From positions 1 through 64,000 of the forward strand of contig NZ_JACJPX010000040.1 of NCBI RefSeq assembly GCF_014696315.1: a DNA stretch of 64,000 nt, in the 5' to 3' direction. Below the pieces are notes generated by a model that did no database searches, had not been told where the DNA came from, and worked only from the letters and a program-made list of their open reading frames with translations. Below are positions 35,685-45,272 of this stretch, in pieces. Numbering within the stretch: position 1 is the stretch's first letter; each line of letters opens with the position of its first letter. The DNA is from Calothrix membranacea FACHB-236 (GTDB lineage: Bacteria; Cyanobacteriota; Cyanobacteriia; Cyanobacteriales; Nostocaceae). Position numbers and translations under genes: made by a program.

Positions 35685-36299
35685 GATTACTTTGTTTAAA
35701 GCTACAAGTTTTGCTGCACAAGACTTTTTAGTTTAGTCTTTATCCGTTGCAATTCAGCAAAAATTCTTTATTGTAATATCAACTTATCCTTACACTGACA
35801 CCTCGCACTGAGGGTATGTATCAGTTACAAGGGAGATATGGCGCTGCTGCCAAATGTGCTAAGTGCTGAGTTGCAAGTCAGAATATAATCTTCTACCTAC
35901 ACCTCTGCTTCTGTTTTCTCACCTTGTCCCTTGTTGATGCTAGGTGCTGAGTTTCAGAATTTGAATTGATTGTTACTGCCTCCTATATTTGAATATCAGT
36001 GACTGTTCGTGTCACCTTTGGGTAAATATAAACCATGAATAGGGGACAGTATAGATATATTTATTAATCGTTAAGAGTTATCTGTATTTCTTTCAGACTA
36101 CGCAGTGGCTAAGGAATATCACTTGCGGTTGAATTCATGCACAGCAACACAGTACTGCTGAGTATCACTTGATTACTGTCAGGGTGGTGCGTAGGCGTAG
36201 CCCTTTCTATGGATAAATTTGACTGAATTTAGCGGGAGTTAATCCCCGACTTTTCAAAAAGTCGGGGATCTACACAGCAACGTTTGTTTAAGTGTGCCA
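35685..36299. other. Intergenic region with a perfect 13-bp-arm hairpin
   Basis: About 615 bases between the serA start and the end of the kinase-WD40 gene. ATCCCCGACTTTT (36242-36254) and AAAAGTCGGGGAT (36257-36269) form a perfect stem with a two-base loop. It may terminate the minus-strand kinase transcript or be one copy of a dispersed Nostoc repeat. The serA promoter should lie near 35690-35780. No gene seen. Confidence 0.6.
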
Positions 36300-38348
36300 C
36301 TATTCCGGAACTCGCCAAATTTTAACTGTCTTATCCTTACTCCCACTCACTAGAGTCTTACCATCTGAGCTAATAGCTACGGTATAAACTAAATCACTAT
36401 GCCCAGTGAGAGTAGTTTTTAAAGCTCCAGTTTGTAAGTTCCAAATTTTAATAGTATTATCCCAACTGCCACTGGCAAGAGTCTGCCCATCCGGGGTAAT
36501 TGCTACAGAACTCACTGCATAGCGGTGTTCAGTAAGGGTATTTTTTAACTCCCCAGTTTGTAGATTCCAAATCTTAATTGTTCTGTCGTAACTTCCACTA
36601 GCTAAGGTCTTCCCATCTGGGCTAATTGCAACAGCAAAGATGACATCTTTATGACCAGTCAGAGTATTTTGTAAATCCCCAGTTTGCAGATTCCAAATTT
36701 TGATAGTGCTGTCTGCACTCCCACTTGCTAGAGTTTGCCCATCTGAACTAATCGCAAGAGCCATCACTGGTTTATTGTGTCCGTTGAGAGTATGTTTTAA
36801 ATCTCCTGTTTGTAAATTCCAAATCTTGATTTTATTATCTCCACCACCACTTACTAAAGTTTGTCCATCTGGACTAATAACAACCGAATTAACCCGGGAT
36901 TCGCTTCTTGGAAGAGTTGCTTTCAATGTCCCTGTAGGCAAATTCCAAATTTTGATATTTCCGTCTTTGCTAGCACTAACTACAGTTTTACCATCTGGGC
37001 TAATAGCAACAGAATTAATTACATCAGAATGCAAGCTAAGAGTTGTTTTTAACGCGCCAGTTTTTAGGTTCCAAATCTTAATGATTTTATCAGCACTGCC
37101 ACTAACTAACGTTTCAGCATCGGCACTAATAGCTATAGAATTAATCCACTCATTATGGGCAGTCAAACTATTAGCTAATGCGATTTTTTCGTAAGCAAAT
37201 GTATGAGCTACTAGAGGTTTACGAATTTGCCAAACTCCATATCCTCCCAAACTTAGTAATAAAATAGCGCCACTTAGCAACAATGGTATTTTGAAATGCT
37301 GTTTTGGTTTAGCTAAATCTACTACTGTTGGAGAAGTTATTTCTCCCTGCCTCTTTATTGATACTGGCGGTTGATAGGCTACCGTTGGCGGAAGTTTCGG
37401 TGGTGTTGAGTCTGTCCGAAGATGAGCCACTGTAGCTGGCATTTCTGAATAAGAGCGTACATCATTAATATCTTGTAATACTGCTGCTGCTGATTGATAT
37501 CTTTCCTCGTAGTTTGGTTGCAGTAACTTATCTAAAATCATTGCTAATTGTGGACTGACTGATTGCTGCGAATGCTGTCGCCAATTAGCAACCCAACCAT
37601 AGCCTTGTTGCTTCCATAATTCCCAAGGCGCAACACCAGTTAAAAGATGAAAGCAAGTAGCACCTAAGCTGTATAAATCACTAGCTGGATATACTTGTCC
37701 ATCTTGCATTTGTTCTAAGGGAGCATAACCAAAAGAACCGATGGTTGTTCCTTGTTGAGTCATGACAGTTTCACTCAACTGTTTAGACGCACCGAAATCT
37801 ATCAGAATGATATTTCCCTTTGTAGCTGATGATTTACGCCGGAGAATATTTTGTGGCTTGATATCTCGGTGAATTACCTTTTGTTGGTGAACTGTTGTCA
37901 GAATATTTAATAACTCAAGCAATAATTCTCGAATTTTTTGCTCATTAAAAGTACCTTGCTGTTGTAATTCATCAAGTAAATTCTCTCCATCAATAAACTG
38001 CTGCACTAAATACAAACGCTGATTCTGTTCAAAATATGCCAATAGCGTTGGGATTTGGGAATGTTCTCCTAATTGTTGCAAACGCCTCGCTTCTTGCTCA
38101 AATAATTCTGTTGCCTTTTGTAATGCGCCGGTTCCCTGTATCTGCGGTGCAAACTGCTTAATCACACAGAGTTCATTAAACTTTTCAATGTCTTCAGCCA
38201 GGTAAGTTTTACCGAATCCTCCGCTACCAATTACACGGATAGGACGATAGTGTCGTAATACAACCAAAGGAACACCACAGTTTGAACAAAACTCTGTACC
38301 ATCAGGGTTTGGAGGATTATAGCAAGAAGAATTGAGGCAACATATCAT
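36300..38348 (-). CDS. Serine/threonine protein kinase with WD40 propeller
   Basis: A 682-aa eukaryotic-type kinase. The N-terminus is a zinc ribbon (CCLNSSC, then CSNCG, residues 3-24). The kinase domain (about 35-300) has IGSGGFGKTYLAED, the Lys of VIKQF, the catalytic loop HRDIKPQNIL and DFGASK, and looks active. A Pro/Thr-rich linker and one transmembrane helix (about 347-366, IPLLLSGAILLLSLGGYGVW) connect to seven WD40 repeats (about 395-682). The kinase would face the cytosol and the propeller the periplasm. Blades are close to each other at DNA level. The gene stands alone. Confidence 0.92.
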   Translation of the reverse strand: MICCLNSSCYNPPNPDGTEFCSNCGVPLVVLRHYRPIRVIGSGGFGKTYLAEDIEKFNELCVIKQFAPQIQGTGALQKATELFEQEARRLQQLGEHSQIPTLLAYFEQNQRLYLVQQFIDGENLLDELQQQGTFNEQKIRELLLELLNILTTVHQQKVIHRDIKPQNILRRKSSATKGNIILIDFGASKQLSETVMTQQGTTIGSFGYAPLEQMQDGQVYPASDLYSLGATCFHLLTGVAPWELWKQQGYGWVANWRQHSQQSVSPQLAMILDKLLQPNYEERYQSAAAVLQDINDVRSYSEMPATVAHLRTDSTPPKLPPTVAYQPPVSIKRQGEITSPTVVDLAKPKQHFKIPLLLSGAILLLSLGGYGVWQIRKPLVAHTFAYEKIALANSLTAHNEWINSIAISADAETLVSGSADKIIKIWNLKTGALKTTLSLHSDVINSVAISPDGKTVVSASKDGNIKIWNLPTGTLKATLPRSESRVNSVVISPDGQTLVSGGGDNKIKIWNLQTGDLKHTLNGHNKPVMALAISSDGQTLASGSADSTIKIWNLQTGDLQNTLTGHKDVIFAVAISPDGKTLASGSYDRTIKIWNLQTGELKNTLTEHRYAVSSVAITPDGQTLASGSWDNTIKIWNLQTGALKTTLTGHSDLVYTVAISSDGKTLVSGSKDKTVKIWRVPE

Positions 38349-38573
38349 ACACGTAAGTTTAAGATCACATGGAGTAATTATCGCTTACGCATTGGGGATT
38401 GGGGGAGTTATTTATTACTCAGTACGTCAAGTTAAAATTTTTCTTGACTCCCTCTGCTCCCTGCCCCCTGCCCCTCCGCCTGTATAACAATTGGTTATTT
38501 TTTTCATTGGAAGTCCCTAGCCCCTCACCCCTACAAATCGCTATAATTCTTGTGAGTTTTGGGAAAATCAGCC

Positions 38574-39269
38574 ATGTTAAACTACAACCTGCCGAGGTAC
38601 TTGCCTTCTGCTGAAGAATTGCCCGACTCTGACGATACACCTGTGGATAATGAACTGCAAGAATTAATACCAGGCTTATTAAAAGCAATACTGCTAATTC
38701 TTTGGTCAGAACGCATGGACTGGTTCTTTGGTGTAGATATGGGTATTTATTATCACCCAGATGAACCGCCCATTGTACCCGATGGCTTTCTGAGTTTAGG
38801 AGTAGAGCGTTTTTATGATGAAGAATTACGTCCCAGTTATGTGTTGTGGGAAGAAAATGTTCTACCTATTTTAGTGCTAGAGGTAGTTTCCCAAACTTAT
38901 CGCAAAGAATACACCGCTAAATTACAGCAATATGCAGAATTAGGCGTACTTTACTACATAATTTATGCTCCTCGCCGTCGTCGCAAAGCACATTTAGAAG
39001 TATATAAGTTAGTTAATGGCAGTTATGAATTGCAAGCAGGAAACCCAATTTGGCTACCAGAAATTGGTTTAGGAATTGGTTGCGAACGGGGAAATTATTC
39101 CGGTGTAACGCGGGAATGGATGTATTGGTACGACGAGCAAGGCAAACGTTATCCTACGCCAAAAGAACAGATTCAACAAGCAGAGCAACGCGCTCAGCAA
39201 GCAGAACAACGCGCGCAACAATTAGCAGAAAGATTAAGAGCGCTGGGTATAGATCCTGATGAGCAATGA
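38574..39269 (+). CDS. Uma2-family (DUF820) PD-(D/E)XK nuclease-like protein
   Basis: A 231-aa member of the Uma2/DUF820 family, which is highly expanded in cyanobacteria and has a restriction-endonuclease-like fold but no proven role. Core elements are YYHPDEPPIVPDGFLSLGV (the PD of the motif), VLEVVSQTYRKEYTAKLQQYAELGV (ExxS) and an alpha-helical C-terminus with repeats of QAEQRAQ (about 200-225) predicted to form a coiled coil. I take ATG 38574 (MLNYNLPRYLP) as start. It lies divergent from the kinase-WD40 gene and has no operon partner. Confidence 0.88.
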   Translation: MLNYNLPRYLPSAEELPDSDDTPVDNELQELIPGLLKAILLILWSERMDWFFGVDMGIYYHPDEPPIVPDGFLSLGVERFYDEELRPSYVLWEENVLPILVLEVVSQTYRKEYTAKLQQYAELGVLYYIIYAPRRRRKAHLEVYKLVNGSYELQAGNPIWLPEIGLGIGCERGNYSGVTREWMYWYDEQGKRYPTPKEQIQQAEQRAQQAEQRAQQLAERLRALGIDPDEQ

Positions 39270-39293
39270 CTATTACCAATTACTAATTACCAA

Positions 39294-40154
39294 TCAAATA
39301 GATATCTTTTTAGGAATAACACTTCTCATACCACTTTTAGCGCCTACAGCATCACCTTTGTAACGCGGGATGATATGGATACTGGCGTGCATCATATTTT
39401 GACCAGCGGCTCGATTGATATTGATTCCCACATTAAAGCCATCAGGATTAAATTCTGCTTTGAGCATTTCTTGGACTTTGTTGACCATAAACCAGCAAGC
39501 AGATTGTTCTTTAAAAGGTAGGTCAAAATAATTGCTTATATGGCGTTTAGGAATAACTAAGATATGTCCTTTGCTGAGAGGATAGCCATCAAAAATTGCA
39601 TAAGCGGTTGCAGATTCTGTTAATAGTTTTAAATGTGTATAGGGATTGCAGAATAAGCAATTATTCGATGAATTGCGCTGGTGATTGTAATGCCGATATT
39701 CATAAAACTCCCGACTGTCATCTAAATAAATAGAATGAAACGGTAGTTTGACAATACATTGATATGTAGGTTTTTTATGAACGTAATGTTCTCTAAAACC
39801 TTCTTTTTTGATATCTCTTCTTACTGCATAATAAGCTTTACCTCCTGGCTTCAATAAATGTGCTACTTCCATGAGTACGCTAGCTTGTTCTTCAGAAAAC
39901 AACACATTTAATACGTAAAAGCAAATTATGGTGTCAAATTTCTCTTGAGGATATTGGGGAAAATAATAAGGGTCGTAACCTGTAATATCACAGCCTTTTT
40001 CCCGCAATATTTTCACGTCATTACCAAAGCCACAGCCAAAATCTAATATTTTGCCTTGAAGTAGATTTTGATTTAATAAATATTGTGCTGGAAATGACAG
40101 GTTTGTTCTTTCTATAGCGGTGAGATGGCTGAATATATTTTTTTGCTGTTTCAT
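39294..40154 (-). CDS. Methyltransferase-HIT domain fusion with altered HIT motif
   Basis: A 286-aa fusion from ATG 40154 (MKQQKNIFSHLTAIERTN). An upstream in-frame start at 40241 gives 315 aa but adds a non-conserved basic stretch. Residues about 20-150 are a class I SAM-dependent methyltransferase (ILDFGCGFGNDVKIL, then DTIICFYVLNVL). Residues about 165-286 are an HIT domain with CxxC zinc ligands in NCLFCNP and HILVIPKRH. The HIT triad reads H-A-S-I-H at residues 256-260, so the central His, which forms the nucleotidyl intermediate in hydrolases and transferases, is Ser258. The product may bind rather than hydrolyse a nucleotide. Confidence 0.85.
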   Translation of the reverse strand: MKQQKNIFSHLTAIERTNLSFPAQYLLNQNLLQGKILDFGCGFGNDVKILREKGCDITGYDPYYFPQYPQEKFDTIICFYVLNVLFSEEQASVLMEVAHLLKPGGKAYYAVRRDIKKEGFREHYVHKKPTYQCIVKLPFHSIYLDDSREFYEYRHYNHQRNSSNNCLFCNPYTHLKLLTESATAYAIFDGYPLSKGHILVIPKRHISNYFDLPFKEQSACWFMVNKVQEMLKAEFNPDGFNVGININRAAGQNMMHASIHIIPRYKGDAVGAKSGMRSVIPKKISI

Positions 40155-40409
40155 GGAATTTCGCTGTTCCTGTCTTCTGCTGCTTCTCGTTGTTATCCGC
40201 AAGCCAGAAGTACGGAGGTAGAATGCATAAAAAGAAGACAATTATTATACTCTCACCTTCAGTTTGTCGCCAGCACAACGCTTTACGCTAAGGAAAATCA
40301 CTGAGGTAATACGTCATAAACCTTAACATCATTTGCGTATATTGCTGAACCGAAATGTACCTTCATTAAGGCAAGCTAGCCGTAGAATACTATATCAGCG
40401 GTGACATTT

Positions 40410-40805
40410 ATGCCTCGCGAAAGACAAAAATCACGTATTTTAGAAAAGGCTCAATTAAGAACTTACGGACTCCATGCGATTGATCCGAACATTGATTTTG
40501 GAGAGAATCGCAACTTGGAAGGCATGAAACAGCTAATAGAGAAATTACGCAGTAAAATGCTGGCTTATAATACTGCTTTAATCACGCTAAATGTTTGTAA
40601 AAGCGAGATTAAAGATCTAGAAAAAACCTTGGGCGACCTCTGCGAGAGAATGTTACTGGGAGTCGCCTTTAAATACGGTAAAGACAGCCACGAATATGAA
40701 TTAGCAGGTGGTGTCCGTACAAGTAAACGTATCCGTAAAAGCACGGTTACCCGTTCTAAGGTGGTCAAAGAAGAAACATCAATTGGGAAGACGAAGAAGG
40801 CGTAG
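40410..40805 (+). CDS. Conserved-looking hypothetical protein
   Basis: A 131-aa soluble, very basic protein of unknown family, starting at ATG 40410 (MPRERQKSRILEKAQ). GTG 40401 is also in frame. The middle part is helical (GMKQLIEKLRSKMLAYNTALITLNVCKSEIKDLEKTLGDL) and may form a coiled coil. The C-terminal 30 residues are rich in Lys, Arg, Ser and Thr and could bind nucleic acid. It is convergent with rca. A link to Rubisco activation has no support in the sequence. Confidence 0.6.
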   Translation: MPRERQKSRILEKAQLRTYGLHAIDPNIDFGENRNLEGMKQLIEKLRSKMLAYNTALITLNVCKSEIKDLEKTLGDLCERMLLGVAFKYGKDSHEYELAGGVRTSKRIRKSTVTRSKVVKEETSIGKTKKA

Positions 40806-40877
40806 GAGTGGGGAATAGGGAATGGGAAGTTAGCATTTGTGCGTTCTTCCTCATCTCCCTCATCCCCGCCTCAGCCT

Positions 40878-42152
40878 CTAATTCCTCCCGTTCGGCCTTT
40901 GAATAATCGTTTCCGTCACTCGGCGCTTGGCTTTGGGATCTATGGCTACTAAACGTAGGTACTCGCCTTCATATTCAGTTAGACATGATTCTAAAGCTGA
41001 GATGGCATCTGAGTGAGCATCGATGTGGGTATTGAGACAACTTTGCCAGGAACCTGTGCGGAAGCGTCTTTCATCGACGTGTTCAATGTTAATTGTGTGA
41101 CCCTGCGCTAAGATTTGCCGGATTTGTTCTTGTGTTTCTAGGGTTAAATGGGGACTTAATGTTTCTTCTTTTTGGAAGTTGTTATTGGTTGCGCCGGAAT
41201 TTGTACCATTGCTGGATGGCTGAGTTATTGGTGTCGCTGCAGCAGGTGGTGCAGCTTGGTAACTTTTGCCGCGATTGAGGCGATTGTATTCGTCAACTAG
41301 CTGGGAATTTTCTACTCGTTTTTGTTCGCCAACCATCAATTTACCAGATTCAAGTAAATGAGATAGCCTAAAATTCGGCTTTTTAAATTCTGGTGGCCCT
41401 TCAGCGCTATTCACTATACGTAGGGAAACACGCTCAAATCCTATTTGATGGATGAAGTGGCGAATTTGTTCGTCATAAATGCGCGATCGCAATGCGCTAA
41501 AAAAGTCTATCGATTGATTGGGGAAGGTATCAACTAGCTGTTCAATTTCCCGCTGAGAGAGTCCATCTGGTTCAAATATCCCGCTAACTATTCCGACTTT
41601 GTCATCGCGATCGGGTTCCCAGTAAAATTTCTCCATGCGACCATCCCGAATTAATGGTGCATAAAGGGTAGAAAAATCATTTCCTGTAACGATAATCGGT
41701 ACTCGACGTAACGGTGTGGAATCATAACTTCCAGGTAATTGCACGTCTGTGGGATTATCGGCAATATTCATTAGCGTGGCGTTTACCAACTGAGTATTGA
41801 CTGTATATTGCGTTCCTTCATCAAATCTACCTGCACCTGCATCCAAATCATTAATCATCAGCACGCACATTTTACCGCGCACTTTGATTAATTCTGCGGT
41901 TTCCCGATAGCGCAGACGTATTAAACGTGCTGGATCTCCCGCATCTGGACTTTCTAATTCACCACCAGATATGTGAGTTACCTCTACACCCATTTTCTCG
42001 AAGACTAACTCACATTGAAAAGATTTTCCCTCTCCCTTACGTCCGTGAACCCCTAAAATTAAGGGAACTCGCACGCCAGGGAGATCTAGAAAGTTTTTGG
42101 TAATATGGACAGCTAATTTGTCCAAAAACCGAGGAGCGATATAGTAACTCAT
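40878..42152 (-). CDS. rca: Rubisco activase with C-terminal RbcS-like (SSUL) domain
   Basis: AAA+ ATPase that remodels inhibited Rubisco. In cyanobacteria the SSUL domain also recruits the enzyme into carboxysomes by binding Rubisco. The 424-aa protein has Walker A GVHGRKGEGKS (residues 34-44), Walker B MINDLDAG (about 99-106), a sensor region around VPIIVTGNDFSTLYAPLIRDGRMEKF, and the activase C-terminal helical part to about residue 295. A Pro/Asn/Ser-rich linker (about 298-330) joins the SSUL domain (about 335-424, RFRTGSWQSC through LVAIDPKAKRRV), similar to the small subunit and to CcmM repeats. The two Cys of SSUL that can form a disulfide are present. No rbc genes are nearby. Confidence 0.94.
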   Translation of the reverse strand: MSYYIAPRFLDKLAVHITKNFLDLPGVRVPLILGVHGRKGEGKSFQCELVFEKMGVEVTHISGGELESPDAGDPARLIRLRYRETAELIKVRGKMCVLMINDLDAGAGRFDEGTQYTVNTQLVNATLMNIADNPTDVQLPGSYDSTPLRRVPIIVTGNDFSTLYAPLIRDGRMEKFYWEPDRDDKVGIVSGIFEPDGLSQREIEQLVDTFPNQSIDFFSALRSRIYDEQIRHFIHQIGFERVSLRIVNSAEGPPEFKKPNFRLSHLLESGKLMVGEQKRVENSQLVDEYNRLNRGKSYQAAPPAAATPITQPSSNGTNSGATNNNFQKEETLSPHLTLETQEQIRQILAQGHTINIEHVDERRFRTGSWQSCLNTHIDAHSDAISALESCLTEYEGEYLRLVAIDPKAKRRVTETIIQRPNGRN

Positions 42153-42228
42153 GCAATCATTTTTGGTTAGTGCTTCTTAGGATCATGGTAGTTTTTTTTA
42201 GCTACGGATGTTTATGTATCTTTGGGTA

Positions 42229-42290
42229 GATCAGGGATTGGGGAGTGGTGATTGGGTATTAGGGACTGGGGAAAGGGGAAGGGGAAAAAG
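42229..42290. repeat. STRR-like GGGGATT/GGGGAAG tract
   Basis: Irregular heptads in the 265-base gap between the GH13 gene and rca (both minus strand). Confidence 0.6.
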
Positions 42291-42417
42291 TAAGTTTAGG
42301 GTGGGTATGGGCAATAACTTAAAAAAATAAGGGCTTGAGCGATAAAAGTGCCCACCCTAAGATAAGTGTTATGACAGTTTTTTTATGCCTCGAAACATGG
42401 GGGATGCTGCATCTTAA

Positions 42418-43881
42418 TTAACTGACACTGAGGATGCAACCGGCACGTGCGGGAAGAGAGAGAGAAAGCTGCTGGGTTTCTCCTTGTTTATCCCAGGTAA
42501 TTTCAGCATTGCCATATACAAGCTTGTTGGGTTGAGTACGCAAATTATTAATGTCAATATTGGCGTTTGTTGATGCTGTACCAGTGTTGACGGCAATAAT
42601 TAATTCTTCTGTGCCTAAGGTTCTGGCAAATACATACAGTGCGCCTTGGGCATAAATTACTTGGTAATCGCCTGTCCGCAAAGCTGGGTAAGTATGGCGT
42701 AGGGCAATTAATTGGCGGTGAGTCTGGAGGATTTCACGATCCCAGCTAGCTTCTAAAGGAAAGCCACGGCGAGAATCGGGATCTATGGCACCAGGTAAAC
42801 CAACTTCATCACCATAGTAAATACTAGGGGCACCAGGAAATGTCAGTAATAGGAGGGTTGCTAGTTCTATACTGGCTTTATCACCACCAGAAATTGTGAG
42901 TAATCTGGCTGTATCGTGACTCGCTAGCAAGTTTAATTGCGTCAGCTGAATTTCCCAAGGGTAAAGTTGCAATAGTTCCTGAATTTGGGCGGCGTACTCA
43001 GCTGCAAATAAAGGTGGGTATGGTTTATAGTCACGGCTTTGCACCTGATCTAAGACTACGCGATCGCCTGCGGCAAAGGCGATGGTTGGCCCGGCAAATA
43101 GATAATTCATTACGCCGTCAAATTGAGTACCATCTAGCCACTCGCGGGAATCTCCCCACACTTCACCCACAATATAAGCTTCGGGATTAATTGCTTTGAC
43201 GCGATCGCGAAATTCTTGCCAAAATCCTGGTGTTTTAATTTCAAATGGCACATCTAACCGCCAGCCGTCAATGCCGAATTTAATCCAATATTCGGCAATT
43301 TCCATAATATATTCTTTGACTTCGGGGTTATCGTGGTTAAATACTGGTAAAGCCCGATTTCCCGCCCAGCCTTCATAGTTGGCAGGAAATTCACCGTTGT
43401 AAGGTGAAACTGGCCAGCCGTCAATTTTAAACCAATTTACCCAAGGGGAATGAGGGCCATTTTCTAAAACGTCGTGAAAAAAGAAAAAGCCGCGACTGGA
43501 GTGGTTAAATACTCCATCTAACACGACTTTGATATGGCGCTGATGGGCTGCGTCTAGTAATTCCTTAAAAGCTTCATTCCCCCCTAAGAGTGGATCGACC
43601 TGATAATAATCGTGGGTATGGTAGCGGTGATTACTCGCAGATTGAAAGATGGGTGTGAAGTAGATGGCGTTAATTCCTAGATCCTGGATGTAATCTAGAC
43701 CTTCGATAATGCCCCATAAATCGCCCCCTTTATAACCTTGCAATGTTGGCATCGCTTCCCAATCTTCCCACCGGGCCTCATGCAATAAGCGTTTGCGAGG
43801 CTGTTTACTTCTAGCAAAGCGATCGGGAAAAATTTGGTAGAAAACTGCGTGCTTAACCCAGTCTGGTGTTTGAATTTGCAT
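42418..43881 (-). CDS. GH13 alpha-glucan hydrolase (neopullulanase/cyclomaltodextrinase-like)
   Basis: A 487-aa cytosolic TIM-barrel glycosidase acting on alpha-1,4 (and possibly alpha-1,6) glucans, plausibly in glycogen or maltodextrin turnover. Conserved regions are LDGVFNHSSRG (region I), GIDGWRLDVP with nucleophile Asp210 (region II), IVGEVWGD with acid/base Glu240 (region III) and LLASHDTARLL with Asp323 (region IV). The N-terminus (WVKHAVFYQIFPDRF) starts directly in the barrel, so the N-terminal domain of classical neopullulanases is missing. A C-terminal beta domain is present. There is no signal peptide. Confidence 0.9.
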   Translation of the reverse strand: MQIQTPDWVKHAVFYQIFPDRFARSKQPRKRLLHEARWEDWEAMPTLQGYKGGDLWGIIEGLDYIQDLGINAIYFTPIFQSASNHRYHTHDYYQVDPLLGGNEAFKELLDAAHQRHIKVVLDGVFNHSSRGFFFFHDVLENGPHSPWVNWFKIDGWPVSPYNGEFPANYEGWAGNRALPVFNHDNPEVKEYIMEIAEYWIKFGIDGWRLDVPFEIKTPGFWQEFRDRVKAINPEAYIVGEVWGDSREWLDGTQFDGVMNYLFAGPTIAFAAGDRVVLDQVQSRDYKPYPPLFAAEYAAQIQELLQLYPWEIQLTQLNLLASHDTARLLTISGGDKASIELATLLLLTFPGAPSIYYGDEVGLPGAIDPDSRRGFPLEASWDREILQTHRQLIALRHTYPALRTGDYQVIYAQGALYVFARTLGTEELIIAVNTGTASTNANIDINNLRTQPNKLVYGNAEITWDKQGETQQLSLSLPARAGCILSVS

Positions 43882-44161
43882 GAAGTCCTCTCTATACTAT
43901 AGGAGCGATCGTTGCAAATAATAGCTTCTTTACGGGTCTTACTTGTGGTAGAAATTCTAATATTAATTGTTGACGGTTGACGGTTGACTGCTGACTGGGA
44001 AGAAGAATTTTTCGGTAAATTTTACGGCGAAAGGCCGAGAAGCTAGTTTTGTGTTCGGCTTCCAGGCTTGAAGCATGGGTAAGATGGGGAAAAATAATTT
44101 GCTAAGCTATTCTGCTTTTAAGTTGCACAATCCCTCATGAGGGCTGTTAACGGTTGACACT

Positions 44162-45250
44162 ATGAATATGGAACGCCCAATTTTATACATAGCCGTTACT
44201 AACCACGGTTTTGGTCATGCTAGTCGCATGGCATCAGTCGCTGCAACTATTCAAAAGTTATGTCCAGAAGTTTTGTTAATTATGGTGACGACTGCGCCGC
44301 GGTGGTTACTAGAGTGCTATATCGAAGGCGATTTTATCCATCGTCCTAGGGCTTTTGATTTGGGTGTAATCCAAGCAGATAGCTTGACTATGGATAAAGC
44401 TGCGACTTTGGACAAGTTAAGGGAAATTAAGCAGAAGCAGAATTCCCTGGTGGCATCGGAAGTCAATTTTATTCGCCAAAATCGCGTTCATCTGATCTTG
44501 GCGGATATCCCCTTTCTCGCCTCTGTAATTGCTAAGGCTGCAAATATCCCCTGCTGGTCGATGAGTAACTTTGGCTGGGATTTTATCTATCGTGATTGGG
44601 GTGGGGAATTTTTGGAAATTGCTGACTGGATTAGTGAGTGTTATTCAAAATGCGATCGCCTGTATCGTCTCCCCTTTCATGAACCGATGTCAGCTTTTCC
44701 CAATATTATTGATGTGGGTTTAACAGGCGGTTCACCCCGTTATGCTGCTGATGATTTGCGTTCCAGTTGGGGGATTACTGCACCTGTGGAAAAAACTATT
44801 CTGCTGACTTTCGGCGGCTTAGGTTTGCAGCAACTTCCCTACAATAACTTGCGCCTATTCCCCGATTGGCAATTTATTGTTTTTGATCAATCTGCACCAG
44901 ATTTACCTAATGTAGTGAAAATTACTGACCGTAAATACCGCCCTGTAGATTTTATGCCTATTTGTGGGCGAGTTGTATCTAAACCTGGTTATGGTACTTT
45001 TGCTGAAGCTATCAAATTAGAAGTACCTATTGCTACTGTTACCCGTGAGGGTTTTGCGGAAGCAGCTTTTTTGATAGAAGGGTTAACCAATTATCATCAG
45101 CATCAAATTCTCACTCCAACGGAGTTTTTCCAAGGAACTTGGGATTTTCTCCATCAACCTCTTATGCAACCAAAGCTATCTCAAGCAATTGCTAAAGATG
45201 GCAATGAAGCGATCGCAAATGCTGTGATGCAATATTTTTCTATGAGTTAG
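44162..45250 (+). CDS. GT-B fold glycosyltransferase-like protein
   Basis: A 362-aa protein starting MNMERPILYIAVTNHGFGHASR. The GHxxR-type N-terminus is shared with MGT/MurG-like transferases and with the N-terminal domain of plant L-arabinokinase. The C-terminal half has ILLTFGGLGLQQ and a donor-binding loop VVSKPGYGTFAEAI, in which Gly-Thr-Glu contact the sugar nucleotide in this fold. There is no signal peptide. Donor and acceptor are unknown. ATG 44168 is an alternative start. GACGGTT heptads lie upstream at 43973-44000. Confidence 0.78.
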   Translation: MNMERPILYIAVTNHGFGHASRMASVAATIQKLCPEVLLIMVTTAPRWLLECYIEGDFIHRPRAFDLGVIQADSLTMDKAATLDKLREIKQKQNSLVASEVNFIRQNRVHLILADIPFLASVIAKAANIPCWSMSNFGWDFIYRDWGGEFLEIADWISECYSKCDRLYRLPFHEPMSAFPNIIDVGLTGGSPRYAADDLRSSWGITAPVEKTILLTFGGLGLQQLPYNNLRLFPDWQFIVFDQSAPDLPNVVKITDRKYRPVDFMPICGRVVSKPGYGTFAEAIKLEVPIATVTREGFAEAAFLIEGLTNYHQHQILTPTEFFQGTWDFLHQPLMQPKLSQAIAKDGNEAIANAVMQYFSMS

Positions 45251-45272
45251 GAGCGATCGCATTACGTAAATC

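Noticed and set aside
40155-40241. Longer N-terminus of the methyltransferase-HIT protein
   Set aside because: The 29 extra residues are basic and unlike methyltransferase starts. ATG 40154 has an upstream AGGA and begins a typical domain.
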